From Hemerocallis citrina (taxonomy: Eukaryota; Streptophyta; Magnoliopsida; Asparagales; Asphodelaceae): 64,000 bases of DNA. A program made the translations under genes and the position numbers. The notes under the pieces are model-generated. The model was not told where the DNA came from. It searched no databases and saw only the letters and a program-made list of their open reading frames with translations. The stretch spans positions 247,021,818 through 247,085,817 of the forward strand of contig CM030364.1 in assembly GCA_017893485.1 (NCBI GenBank). Reading direction: 5' to 3'. Positions 22,479-35,097 of the stretch are shown in pieces (the stretch's first letter is position 1; each line of letters begins with the position of its first letter).

Positions 22479-25400
22479 TAGCACCCCGAATTTCAAATAA
22501 GGATAAATTCGAGATTTCACAGGATCTTTACTTCACTTCGTACAATTTTACAAGGAATTTAAAACTTTTCATTCATAATACATCAGAGTTCCTTTACACT
22601 AGATTGAAGCACAGCGGAAGACTAAAAGATTACAACAATGAAATACAACTTGTATAACTTTAACATCATTTGCAACATCTTTAACTTCTAAACAGCAACC
22701 GCATATCCACTTTATAACTCCATGAATGGTCCTTTACCTGCATGTTAATCTGTGGGCTCGTCAGTTACTTACAACTGACGAAATGTTATACACGGCTATC
22801 CTCTCTATGCCGGGAATAGTATAACGATCTCATACTTTAACAAATCACAAAAAAAGATTGAATGAATAAGTAAAGTGTCAAGAGTGATTGTTCTAAATAT
22901 AAGTGTATGTCATGCCTTAATGCCTAATGCACACAATTCTACACTAGGATGACACTAATGCACACTTGTTCAGATTCTATGCATCCCATACTACATAGGT
23001 CTGAGGGCAAGTGCCTACGTACTCCATATTGAAGGGTTCGATCCCTCGCCATGAGACTACCCAGTAATAAAACAAGTTTTAGAGTTATTTCACAGATACG
23101 GATCTCAGCCTCCCTGGCTAGCCTCCCTGGCTATAATAACAGATCCCAGCCTCCCTGGCTATTATATCGTGAGAATAATCCCGTAAATGTCCCTCTAGCC
23201 CCGGTATATACATATTCTTTGGAGTATGGTAAACATCCGCCGACTACCCTAAGTCCCGGATAAAATACAGTCCATCTCCTACGGAGCAACCACAGTCCAC
23301 CAACTGGGTCTATAGCCACGGAGATCCACCGCCGACTATATAGAAACACCCATTTACGTTTGCACAAGTCTATTACATCTTCACCTAAGTGCCTAATTAT
23401 TTTTAGTTCAAGACATGAATATGTTATCACCCTAGAATCAGTTTTACCTCATACCGGGTTTATTCACAAAATACGAGATCTCCCGACGGCATTATCTCAA
23501 AATCAAGTCTCAAAAACATTTCTTTCAAAATTACCGGTAACCGAGGTCTTACTAATTCTAAGTCATAAACTCTTCATGTGCAAGAAACATGGGTACACAT
23601 ACCCTTTAATAATCATGTCTTGACCTAAATAATTTCATCTTTCAACTTAATCACAAGTAATCATAGTCTCCTCATTATTCATGATCTATTCATTCATAAT
23701 CTTGGAAGCGGATAATTTTTCTTCAAGAACACAATGAAATATTATTAACAATTCAAACTCTTACAATATCTCAATTCGCTACAAATTATTCTTTAACACA
23801 ATAAGAGTATAAACTCTTCAAGAGAAATTACTTCACAACTAATATTTTATTCTTTTTCACAAGGAAAGTTTCGATTCTCAAAATAATAAAGTTTTAAAGT
23901 CACATTACATTTTTCTATCTCGAATATTCATTTTTATATCTCAAATAGACTTGAAAAATTCTACAACTATTTTAATAACTCTATTTCATTTTATAAGAAT
24001 ACTAGAATTTATTCTCAAATTTTTATTCAAAAATTTCCCTTTTTAGTTCTTCAACTATGCACTAAAAATCTCAAAACTATCTCTTATAACTCTTGATTAT
24101 ATTATGTAAACACTAGATCTTTTCTCCAATTTTTTAACATTAGAATTTATCCAAAGCCCCCTTAAAACTCAAAAAAATATTAAAATAAAAAGGACCCCCC
24201 TTGAGGCTTCGAACCCATGAGTGTCCAGACACAGCCCAAAGCACCCACTGACAACCAATAGTCTAAGTGGACTGGGTGGTTAGTTTCCGAAACGAAAACC
24301 CTTTAAGCAATCCTCGGATTTGAAATAGTTTTTTAAAAAAAAAACACACACAGAAATGTTTGGGAATAACAGGGTTCGAACTCTACCCGATCAGGAAGCC
24401 AGCGCACGACAAACCAACAAGCCAAGAGCACCCAACGACATAGACTCACTTTGTGGGTTTTTGTCCCAACTATATGCTCCCTCATTATTATCATAAAACT
24501 CAATTTTTCATTAGTCTCGTAAAACTTAGTTTTCCCTTTTAATCAAATCTTTCATTAATAATTTAATTAGACTGAAAATTAACAGAAAATCATGTATTAA
24601 AATTTATACTACTCATTAATCATAATAGCATGTTAATGTATGACAAATAATCAATCAATTCTTTTTCTCATTAACCACTAACATGACTTAATTTGTTAAT
24701 CATACATGAACTACTTATCATTCTCATCTCATACCATAGCATAGATCATATAAGAAATTCCATACTACTCATTATTTATTTCTTAGCATACATTGTTCTA
24801 AAATTAGAAAGTATAGGACCACCCACCTCAATTGAAACTTGACTAATGAAGGGAAGAGCACCACTTCTAGATCCAATGTCCTCCTAGATCTTCTCCTCCT
24901 AACAATGGCCACCAAGTACAAACTCTTTTCTCTCTTTCTTTTCTTCTTCTCTTTCTCTTATTTATTTTATTTTTGGTGTGTAAAAGAATGAGAAATGAGT
25001 TGCTATTTATAGGACAATGCTAGGGACTATATTGCAAAATCTCCCACCTAATAACTTCTCATTTTAATTCTCTTTTTAATTACCCATCTTTTCATTTCTC
25101 AACTCCTAAAAACTCCCAACCTTTTATCTCCCCATTACTCTAAAATCCCAACTCCCATCCTTTCATATACCTACTTCTCTAATTCTCTAACTCCCAAACT
25201 CTCTCTTCCCACTCCTATGCAATCCGGTCACTTAGAGCACACTTGTGTGTTTTGTATGTTCAAGTGGGCCTCCACTATAAATCAATTAATTCCTATTAAC
25301 CCATTCACACCATGGGCCTCCATTCCATTACCATATCTCACTTTTATTACACACATCAATCCATTATACAACATTCTACTACACATATTCACCATTTAAT

Positions 25401-26096
25401 TTCCCAACAGCACAATGTGTTCTTCAATTTTCCCGTGGGCCCCCACACACCACATACAATTCCATTTTCAACAACATATTAACATACAAACATACATTGA
25501 CTTATACATATGTATGAACTTGTTAATATCTATATAATACTATTTATATTATTTGAAAATCACGGGTGTTACACACACTTCAAAATTTTTTTTTTGAAAA
25601 TAAACATACTCAAATATGTTCGCCTAAAACACGTGCGTTGCACGTAAAATATCAAAATGCGAGATCAACGAAAATTATTAAAATATAATCCAAAATAACA
25701 TAAGAAAAATTATATTTACTAATTTTATACATTTCATGATGAAATCATTACACGTAGAAAGTACGTGCATTATACGTGCGGAAAATCGAAAAATGCATTT
25801 TAATCAAAATAGGGGAAAAATAAATTTTCGTTTTATAAAATAGATTTAAATACATAAAAATAAATAATTTAAACCTATAGAAAATATTATACGTAGTGGT
25901 GAAAACACGTGCATCAAAACACGTAAGAAGTACGTAAATCCTAGGGATTGAAATATTATATTTTAGTTGACTGAAATCAATACGGAAAATGTATAAATAG
26001 TACGAATCCAAAATATGTAGTGAAACACATTACAAAAATATACGTGCGTAACACCCAGGGGCAAAATTGTAATTTTCAATTTTGCGGGGTGTTACA
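22479..26096 (-). mobile_element. Solo LTR (3.6 kb), giant-LTR Ty3 family
   Basis: On the plus strand it reads TGTAGCACCCCGAATTTC at the left and GCGGGGTGTTACA at the right. The 5-bp target duplication AATCC flanks it (22474-22478 and 26097-26101), so it is a complete solo LTR. It carries the conserved TATGCATCCCATACTACATA motif (22978-22997), a CCTCCCTGGCTA repeat at 23104-23165, two GGTTCGAA boxes (24206 on the minus strand and 24369), and ACGTGC-GCACGT palindromes near 25625-26050. No gene is supported inside. Confidence 0.9.
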
Positions 26097-26134
26097 AATC
26101 CAACCTTACTTTGCCACCAAAAGTAGCTCTAGCC

Positions 26135-29009
26135 ATGCCTCCCAAAGGGAAAGGAAAATAAGTGGAGTCCAGCCGAAGAACCACTTCTCTTTCACCTCCT
26201 CCTCCACTCTGTGATCTCCCTCTTCAAATCAACCAAGTTCAGCAACCGCAGCCTGAACCACCTGTTCCTCAACAGCCTCCTCCTAATTCCACGGGGGCTG
26301 CCCCGGGGGGCTCCCGTCGAAGCTGTCGGGAGCCACACCCCGACCTCGACCACGTCTCCATCCACAATGCTTCAACTGACTCTATGGCTTCTCAAAGCCC
26401 TCCTGAGCAGGATATCCGTCAAGTAATCGTTAACCATTAGCAAGGGGTCGACCTTCGAACTCGCTTGAATGAAAGGCGATCCCTTGAGGAAGTTCCTCAA
26501 TCTGAGCGCCCAGGGGCCACGAGAGCCCGGACCCCCCGCAGGACGAGAACCAGAAGATCCCCTCTCCCGAGGAGGTGAAGAGAATCTCCTCCACGTCGTT
26601 GGCGGAGAATTCATACTCCAATAAGTCGAGCCGAACCAGGGGACCACCACGCTAGAGGTGTTGGTGTATGCCCTAGAGGCCAGTTGTGCATTGACATTAC
26701 TAGTTTACATTGCATTATGACATTTATTTCATATATGAGGCATTTTATTTATTGTGTTGTTTATTGTTGTAATTAAATGAGCATAATAAAGTCCTTAGAA
26801 TAGTAGGTTCAATACCATGGGATATCAAGTGCATGACTTGATTGTGATATCCTATTGGTTGTAATTAGAATATCATTCTTAAATATCCCTAGTCAAGTAT
26901 TATTGTGAATTAGGACAACAATAATGCATAGAGACTAGTATGTGCGGAGACTGATGACCATATCTCACGGGTCATGGATATGAGATATCAAGTCTTCACA
27001 TGGGTACATATTAGAGTAATAATGTACTAGACTGACCCACCATGAGAACGTTGTATGGATCGTTACGTGAGTGTCATAAGTGGTTCTCACAGTGACCATG
27101 GTATATGTAGTCCTTTGACTTGAAGTCACTACGCCCTACATGAGAAGTTATATTTTTTAATGTCGTCAAATGTTGCCTGTAATAAGGTGATTATAAAGTC
27201 GACTATTGGATATACTACAAATCATGTGGAGGGATGTGAGTGACTTAGATAGGATTTGTCCCTTTTACATAACAGGAGCGATATCTACGGGCCCCTTGAT
27301 TGAGTGAGACTGCAAAATGCATGGCCGTGCTCAAATGAGTCAATATGAGATATTCAGATCATTTGTTTTAGTAAGTCTACTCGGACATCAAGAAACCAAA
27401 GATTGAACTATACAAGGCTGACACACTCTATGCCTTGTGCTCAATTAAGATATATGGACAAAGAGACTAGACTACATGGTAACATTGGTCACGGATAGGT
27501 TATGTCTATTCACTGACATTCTCGTTACTTGAGTAGCAGTGATGTATTGCTAGATATCGCTCACTGTTTGTAATATTAGAATACGATTTTAGTATTACTG
27601 TCAACGTAACGAGAACCTACAGGGTCACACACTTAGAATGGATCGAAATTGGGATTTAAATTCATAAGATGAATTTAATTGGGAATCCAAGTAAGACTTG
27701 GACATCGGTTGGACATTTAATTAGATTAAATGGGCTGACTAATATTCAGAGGTCCACACACGAATCTGACCCAAGTCGGATTGTGAGCCCAACGACCTCA
27801 TTACTCTCTTAGAGTTAAGTTTCTGCAGCTATATATATGATACACATTTGTGAAAAAGTGACACACGAGAAAACCCTAGCCATCACATAAATTGTGAGAG
27901 AGAGATCGTGATAAACAGTCCCGTCCCGCAGCTAGCACCGCGGCATGAGGAAAGATTGGTTTTGATCCATTCGTGCGGATACCTTAGAGGCACTACAACA
28001 TTGCAGTGCTGTTGAATCCTACAATGGGGAGTCAGACGGCGGTGAACAACTCCCAATAGGTTCCACCCAAGCAGACCCCTCTTTTCCAGGGCCATCATGG
28101 AAGCTCTGGTCCCCGAAGCATTTAGGCCGCCCCGCTTTGAATCCTACAAGGGGGAGTCAGATCCGGACGATCATATCGAGAGTTTTAAAACTCTCATGAT
28201 GATCATCAAACCTCAGATGCGCTCCTCTGCAAGACATTCCCAGCAACGTTGAGGCGATCAGCGCGAGAGTGGTACTCTCATTTATCCCCAGCCTTCATCT
28301 TCTCTTTCATACAGTTCGAGAAGCTCTTCCTTACCCACTTCGTTGGAAGTCGTCGAGCCGAGAAAATAAGTGCATATTTGCTAGCACTCAGCCAAAGAAA
28401 GGGTGAATGACTAAGAGATTACATTCGGTGCTTTACCGCCGAAGCCCGGTTTATTGCCTCCATCAACCAATCGGTGGCCTCTGCAACATTCAGGCACAGC
28501 GTCAATAACGCTGACCTCAAGGCGTCTTTTTCCAAGAAGTCTCCTCCGGACTTCTCAAAACTCCTGCTTAGGAGTGAGAAGTACATCCAAGCGGAAGAGG
28601 CTCTCAACCCCCCCAGTCAAGAGGAGTCATCTTTCGGGAGCAAACGGAAGAATACGAGTGAAGAAGGATCCCAAAAATTCCAGAAGGATGACAATGGTCA
28701 GTGCCGCCCAGCTCCTCATTTTGATAAGTTCACTCCCCTCATTGCTAGTATATCAGCGTTCTTGTGGAGGTGGACAAGGAAGGGATACTCCGTGGTCCCC
28801 CTAAAATGAATACCTCTGGCAAGAAAAGGAACAGGGATAAGTGGTGCCGCTTTCATAGAGACCACGGACACGACACGGATTATTTTCGGGCTCTCAAAGA
28901 AGAGATCGAAGAACTCATACAGCGGGGACACCTAGCCAAGTTCGTCAGAAAAGACGGGGCCGATCCTCCACCCCGAGGAGCCAACAATCGAACCCAGAGG
29001 CCCAACTAG
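26135..29009 (+). pseudogene. Tat-lineage gag, decayed and split by an LTR
   Basis: Gag would be the capsid/nucleocapsid protein. It begins at ATG 26135 (MPPKGKGK), with a TAA at 26159-26161 and another stop at 26438-26440. A Pro-rich N-terminal part runs to 26658. After the LTR insertion the core resumes near 28096 with MEALVPEAFRPPRF and YKGESDPDDHIESFKTLM. This is the Tat gag pattern 'F..P....Y.G..DP..H...F', followed by the LRDYI.CFTAEA region. Several frame changes occur (for example near 28220-28240, and a TGA in the GE-LRDY segment). The C-terminal WCRFHRDHGHDTDYFRALKEEIEELI near 28842-28920 is the Tat nucleocapsid motif with its last Cys replaced by Tyr. Nothing like protease or reverse transcriptase follows. 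Confidence 0.8.
26659..28011 (+). mobile_element. 3'-truncated LTR (TGTTGGTGTATGCCC family)
   Basis: It starts TGTTGGTGTATGCCCTAGAGG inside the gag remnant and is highly similar to the complete solo LTR at 52994-54501. It stops after CAGTGCTG, about 150 bases short of that copy's end. It contains a TATATATA box near 27830. No target duplication is found. A 25-bp near-duplicate of host gag sequence (28012-28036 versus 28137-28161) sits at the truncation junction. Confidence 0.8.
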
Positions 29010-29291
29010 TTCCAAGACTCCGAAGCTGGGGCCATCCTCCACCTTATCCATGGAGGTCCATTGGGGGGAGAATCAAACTCCTCCCGAGAGGCCTTCACCC
29101 TATCGTAGAAAGTAGGTTTTCAATTTTCAATAAGGCCGATGCTTGTAACACGGCCAAAAGCATGTAATAATGACTCGTCCCATTGAAGCGACCACTTAGT
29201 TTGTTTCAATAAAACTCAGCTTTTTTCTATTGAAAATTATTGCATTTGCCTCATTTTTATCTCTCTAAGTCACATTTATGACTCATTAAAC

Positions 29292-29712
29292 GGTAAGTTC
29301 GGAGTCCAGCTTGTCCTACATGGTTGCTCCCACAACTTACTAAGCTCAAAAGACGAGTTTGGAGTCCAACACTTGGTTCGACACCGCTTTAGCCGCTTGT
29401 GAACGAGCAAGTGCAGAGCAGCTCACCATTCGGAATTGCTCCTACAACTCGTTAACCCCCTCAAACAACAAGTTCGGAGTCCAACACTTGGTTCGACGCC
29501 GCTTTAGCCGCTTGCGAACAAGCAAGTGTGAAGTGGCTCACCATTCGAAATTTCTCCTACAACTCGTTGAAACCCCCAAACAACAAGTTCGGAGTCCAAC
29601 ACTTGGTTCGACTCTGCTTTAGCCGCTTCCAAACTAGCAAGTGCGGAGAAGCTCACCATTCAAAATTGCTCCTACAACTCGGTGAAAACTCCGTAACAAC
29701 TAGTTCGAAGTT
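29292..29712. repeat. 115-bp tandem array in TR-GAG 3' region
   Basis: Units start GGAGTCCAACACTTGGTTCGAC at 29361, 29476 and 29591 (spacing exactly 115), with a partial copy at 29301. Each includes GCTTTAGCCGCTTG.GAAC.AGCAAGTG and GCTCACCATTCG. It lies between gag and the 3' LTR, as is common in Tat elements. Confidence 0.85.
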
Positions 29713-31375
29713 TACAATCAAGGAAAAAACTATGCCTCCCGATGCACATTCGATCGTGATCAACGATTGTTATTAAAACAAAAAAAAGAGTCAACGGTCA
29801 ACGTTGACTGAGTCATCGGTCAACCATTGATCGCCACGTGTCAAGCCGTCGAAGCCTCTTCTGGATTCGGAAACGCAATCCGAGCATTCTTGCCACCGAA
29901 CTAAAAAATGGAGAAAAACCCCACCTCAAGATTCATGCTCAATCATGATCTACGACTCAGATTCGCCAGAAGAAAAAAAAAGGATTAATGGGTTAACGGG
30001 TCGGGTTTGAACCCGTTATAGGCCCAAACCCGCAACCCTCCTCTTCTTCTTCTCCTGCGAAACTGAGCACCAAAACAAAAGAAACGCAGCACCTCCAGCT
30101 CTCTCCTTACCGAACCCCTCCTCGCCAAAGCTCGACCTCACGAGCTCCAGCATCCCCAAGCTCCTCTCCACCGTTGAGCTCAAAATCCAACGTCGCCAGA
30201 ACCCGTCGCCATCGAGCTCCAAAGCAGAGCTCGAGCACCTCAACCTCCCCTCCTCCGTCGTCGACCTCAACCCTCCACTGTCAAGCTTACCAACCACCAT
30301 TGCTGAGCTCGACCTCCCCTCTCTGAGCCCACAACGTCGAGCTCCACCTCCAACAAGTTGCATTTCCGCCACCATCACTGTACTCCAAGTCGAACTCGTT
30401 GTCCACTGTCGAACTCATCGTGATTTCGAAGCTCTCCTCCACTATAGAAATCGTCGTCAAACTCCTCCCCTCCTCGCCGAACTCCTCGCCAACCTATCGA
30501 ATCGCGCGCTACACTGGCACTCGGACAAGAAGACGAAGTCGGGCTTCCATGGCGTTCGAGGTCGACGAGCAATGGCAAAGCCAGTGGGAGGTGGATGCGG
30601 TCCAAGGCAATGCTCAGGGTGCAGCGGAGGTTAAGGGAGGGCGAGGTCGGAGGCGGAGGTGCGATGGGTTCCTCAAAGTAGAACGGGGAAAACGGGGAAA
30701 GGGAGAAGAAGCGTGGGAGGAAGTCGGAGGAAGAAGGAGAGAAGAAGAAAGAAGGAAAATAAAACAATAAAAAAAATAAAAAAATAAAAAAATAAAAAAA
30801 TAAAAGAGAAGTGTTCGGTGTTGACCAAGTCAACGCCACCGAGCATTCTCCCGACGTCCAAATAAGAAAAAATGCCTCCTCGCGATGCACGCTTGCTTGA
30901 TCGTGATCAACGCACAGGATTGCGTCATGTGTACAAGTAAATATTAATTTATTTATTTATTTAATTAATTGAATTATTATTTTAAAAAATTAGAATAATT
31001 AATTAAAAATCGAAAAAAATTTAATAAAAATTCTAAAAATAATTATTAATTCCGAAAATAATTTTAAAATTCTGAAAATATAATTAGTAATTGGAAAAAT
31101 TAATTAAAATTTTCAAAAATTAATTATTTAAATTCGTTAATTGAATAAAAAATTCAAAAAATGGTTTAAAACTGGAAAAAATTCAGAAAAAATTGGAAAA
31201 TTCACTAAAAATCTAGAAAATTCTAAAAATAATTTTGGGTATTTTACAAGCTCAGAATGACACATTTACATCTCGAGCAAGATCCAGACTCCCCCAAGAA
31301 CTCTGATAAAATTCTATAAGCCATTAAAAACGGGCGAACTACTCCTCAAAGGTTGTAAAACTCAGTCTTCAGGAG
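29713..31375 (+). other. Noncoding 3' region of TR-GAG
   Basis: A cluster of TTGAC/GTCAA boxes with a CCACGTGTC site lies at 29790-29850. CT-rich GC-rich sequence with opportunistic ORFs on both strands spans 30030-30900. A run of AAAAAATA units lies at 30765-30806, and AT-rich DNA follows to the polypurine tract. No pol domain is present in any frame. Confidence 0.6.
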
Positions 31376-31386
31376 TGGGGGGCTTG
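31376..31386 (+). other. Polypurine tract of TR-GAG
   Basis: A GTGGGGGGCTTG-type purine tract directly precedes the LTR start TGATATGG at 31387. The inverse element at 55 kb has the equivalent AGGGGGCTCG. Confidence 0.75.
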
Positions 31387-31985
31387 TGATATGGCTAAAA
31401 ATAGAACCAAATTGGAATCGTTCAAATTGGGCACGAATCTTGAAGCTCCAGGGGTAAAACGGTAATTTCCACCACAAACGAGTCTGAAATGGGAACTGGG
31501 TCTTTCTTCATAGCCCAATAACCCAAAAACAGATCTGTCCTATTGGGTATAGGTGGTAGCCCGCCACAAACCAGCCCAGCATGATTAAAGAGTAATTCAA
31601 ATTTATGATTATCCTTAAGAGACGGTTTAAACTAAAACTCTTATCATGAAACGATTTAAAATCTACATCTTATCCAAAAAACACCGGGATATAGGAATAA
31701 ATGATTATCTCTAAACTGTCTTTAAAGGTGACTATAAATACCCCTCTCCCCAACCATAAAAAAGGTAATCAATCTTTTTTCCACCAAAGCTCAATCATAA
31801 TCTTCCTGATTACTGACTTGAGCGTCAGAGGGTTCGTCGTCGGGATCCATCCCGGTGTATCGAACATTTTGCAGGTTAACAGTAGCGGTAAGAAACAGTC
31901 AAATGCCGGTGAAGTTCAATAGGTTTACCTTTATTATTTCCGAAAGAATCCACAAATTCATCTGTTTGCTTCCACACCAAAATCA

Positions 31986-33181
31986 TATTGATTCTTGATT
32001 TTGATGATTACAACACAATGCAAAGTTTTTGTTCTACTTCTTACATATTACAGGATAAACAAAGGCAAAATGTTTTAACAAGCTTCTTCCAGCAAGTTGA
32101 TCAAGCAAAGCTACAAACATAGATCTTATAGCTAATTGATCAAGAAAGCTACAAGGTTGCCAGCTTACAAGAAAAAGACGAAGGCTAAAAGCTCCATCTC
32201 AAGACTCAAAACTCAAGACAAGACATATGCTTCAATTTATTGTATTAAGTGTCTTGTAACAATTGTAACTTTTTTATTCTTTTTTGAGTCTTAGAAATTC
32301 TATAAAAGCCTTGTCACACACACTCACACATTATCTTTAAAATAATTGAGTATTTTTCAAACTTAAAAAGATCGAAACAAGATTGAAAAAGCTCAGCTGT
32401 TAAGTACCAGTCGACTGTCATATGGCACTAGTCGACTGTCTTAGTACGAAATTGACTGAACTTATTCAAACTCTGACCAGTCGACTCATAACGGCAACTC
32501 AGTCGACTGTTCAAGTCGTTTCGACAGTTTGCTGATTTCAAAACTTAATTTTTCGAATTCAAAAGTTTTATTTCCGTTGGTTAACAGTTGATACAACTGC
32601 TTCTCAACGTCTAGTGATTCTAACTCTATAAATAGAGAATAGAAATCACTTGGAAAAGGTGAACAACTTATTCTTTCCAAGCTTTTGTTTCCCAAGTTCT
32701 GAAGCTTTTGGTTTTAACAAGAAAAAGCATTCAAAAGCATTCACTTTCTAAGTCTTGGTTCTCTGAAATCAGTCTAGCATAATAGTGATTTCGTTTTAGA
32801 CTAATTTCGGAAGTTGACCTAATAGCCACGCATAAAATCACATCCACAACAAGGCTATAGGTTGATTGTAAACTTTTTGTTTGTTGCTCTTCACTCTCAG
32901 GTTGTGAGAGTGGTTCCTCTCGGTTGGAGAGTAGGGCTCTAGGGTGTACAGTCAGGTTTTCACTCTTGATGGAAGAGTGGGTTGCTTTCTCTAGTTGTGA
33001 GAAAGGACTACGGGTTGGACAAGGTTGTTGTCTAGCATCTTAGGGTGTTCTTGTAATTATTTCAAGAATAGTGGAAAATCTCAAGTAGGTTGCTTGGGGA
33101 CTGGATGTAGGTCGGGAAGACCGAACCAGGATACATCGTGTGTACTCTTTGTGTTTCTTGCCTTGCCTACAGGATCCAACA
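31986..33181 (+). mobile_element. 5' LTR of copia element
   Basis: It starts TATTGATTCTTGATTTTG (the partner LTR has TGTTGA) and ends AGGATCCAACA. A TATAAATA box lies at 32627-32634. Four CAGTCGACTG-type palindromes lie at 32408-32515. Confidence 0.95.
32627..32634 (+). promoter_or_regulatory. TATA box in copia 5' LTR
   Basis: TATAAATA sits about 550 bases before the LTR end. It is repeated at the equivalent site in the 3' LTR (40746-40753). It is the likely core promoter of the genomic transcript. Confidence 0.6.
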
Positions 33182-33183
33182 CT

Positions 33184-33195
33184 TGGTATCAGAGC
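33184..33195 (+). other. Primer binding site, tRNA-Met
   Basis: TGGTATCAGAGC is an exact match to the complement of plant initiator tRNA-Met. It lies two bases after the 5' LTR. Confidence 0.95.
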
Positions 33196-33208
33196 CTGGT
33201 TGAGTGCA

Positions 33209-35026
33209 ATGGTAACTAATTCTAATGCAAATCAGTACCATGAAGGCCAATCTACACAAAGGCCACCCCTCTTCGATGGAACCAATTACAACTATTGAAT
33301 GTGTAGAATGAAGATCTACCTTCAGTCCATCAACTATGAAATATGGAACATGACGAAGACCGAGTACACCGCTCCTACCATTCCATATGCACAATGGAAC
33401 GACGACATGAAGAACTAAACAATGAACAATGCAAAGGCGATGAACGCGCTATTTTGTGCCCTTACAAAGGAGGAGTTCAACTGTGTGTCCAATGCAACAA
33501 CCACACATCAAATTTGGCACACACTCGAGGTAACTCATGAAGGAACAAACAAAGTAAAAGAATCTAAAATATCTGTTTTTGTTCACAGGTTTGAAATGTT
33601 CCGCATGAAGGAGAATGAGAATGTGTCCGAGATGATTACAAGGTTCACAGACATTACAAATTTACTTGTGGCACTTGGAAAGACATACACTCAAGCCGAG
33701 ATGGTGAGAAAGGTACTCCGTGCACTAACCCCCAAATGGGAGAAGAAGACCACCGCCATAGAAGAGGCCAATGATTTAACACAACTTTCTCTTGAGAATC
33801 TTGTGAAAAATCTTATGGCTTATGAGGTACAACTTGGAGAGCGTAAGAAGGATGCCGAACCACAACAATCAAAGAAGAAGACATTAGCATTCAAAGCCTT
33901 GTCGGACTCCGAGGATGAAGAAGAAGATGAGGAAGAGATTACCATGTTCACGAGAAAGTTCAAAAAGTTCCTAAGAAAAGATAAGTTTAATTCAAATTCT
34001 AAGGAATCTAATGAATCTCCAACTTATTTCAGGTGTAACAAAACAGACCATATGAAGAAGGATTGCCCACTAAAGAACGCAAAATCTAAGGGAAAGACAT
34101 CCAACTTCAAGAAGGATAAGTACTCAAAGAACAAGTTCGTGAAGAAAAAAAAGGCATACCAAGCAACTTGGGATGATAGCGATTCTTCATCAGAAAAAGA
34201 ATTTGATGAGACAAATGAGGTTGCAAACGTGTGTTTTTTGGCGTCACAAAATCAAGTAAGTAGTGAGTATGATTCTAATGATTTACTTGATGTTTTCAAT
34301 GAAATTTTTCAAGAACTTAAAAAGAAAAAGATTAGAGTTAAGAACTTAGAGAAAGTTAATCAAACACTTTCTCAAGAGAATCTTAACCTTGATAAAGAAG
34401 TAAAATCCTTAAATTCTCGTATTTCTAGTTTAGATTTGGATCTTGAGTCTCTAAAGAAAAATTATGAAGAGATATCCAAGAACGTATCTAAATTTAATAA
34501 AGGAAAAGAGAATTTTAATGAGGTTCTTCAAAATCAAGTGAAATCTAGTCAAAAGTTTGGACTTGGCTTTAAAAAGTCACTTGAAAAATCACATTCTTCT
34601 AAGAACACTAGTGTAAATAAACATGTATCTATTTTCAGTGTTAAGCATAAACTTTATGAGTTCTTTAAAAAGCCTAAAACTGTAAGTTTTCATGATAAAG
34701 GCAAATCTAAACTTCAGTCAAGTCGACTGCACCCATCCACCAGTCGCCTGTCCAGAGGTACTGAGTCTTATTCAACGAGACAGATACCTCAGATAAGTCA
34801 ACCTATACTACCTCCCAGTCGACTGACTAATAGTAAAAGTCGATTGAAAAGTGTTGTAAAGTCAACTGGACAGAGCAAATATGTATGGGTTCCAGTCAAC
34901 CTGAGTTCGAAAGATAGAATTGCTTATATTAATTCAGAATTGCTTAATGTATGTAATTCTGCCAATTTCATCTCTGCTTATGGTGGAAAATCAAACTCAT
35001 CATGGGTTTGGTTTCCCACAAACTAA
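33209..35026 (+). pseudogene. copia gag (SIRE-like), with premature stops
   Basis: The natural start is ATG 33209 (MVTNSNANQYHEGQ), with RPPLFDGTNY being the usual copia gag N-terminus. Two in-frame stops, TGA 33296-33298 and TAA 33416-33418, precede a clean 534-codon stretch from 33422. This holds the UBN2/gag-polypeptide core, an acidic segment (DSEDEEEDEEE), a CCHC zinc knuckle whose first Cys is Tyr and whose Gly is Asp (YFRCNKTDHMKKDC), and a long coiled coil near residues 290-380 of that stretch. A tail encoded by GTCGAC-rich DNA ends at SWVWFPTN. Long coiled-coil gags are typical of the SIRE/Maximus lineage. Confidence 0.9.
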
Positions 35027-35097
35027 TCTATTTTGGACCCAATAAAAAGGGTACCATATTCACACTGAATATTTTATAGGTACCTAAGAGAGATCGT

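Noticed and set aside
30016..30890. Minus-strand ORFs of 120 and 171 codons
   Set aside because: They are Ser/Pro/Phe-rich translations of CT-rich strand-biased DNA, with competing ORFs on the plus strand and no domain; the location is a Tat noncoding 3' region.
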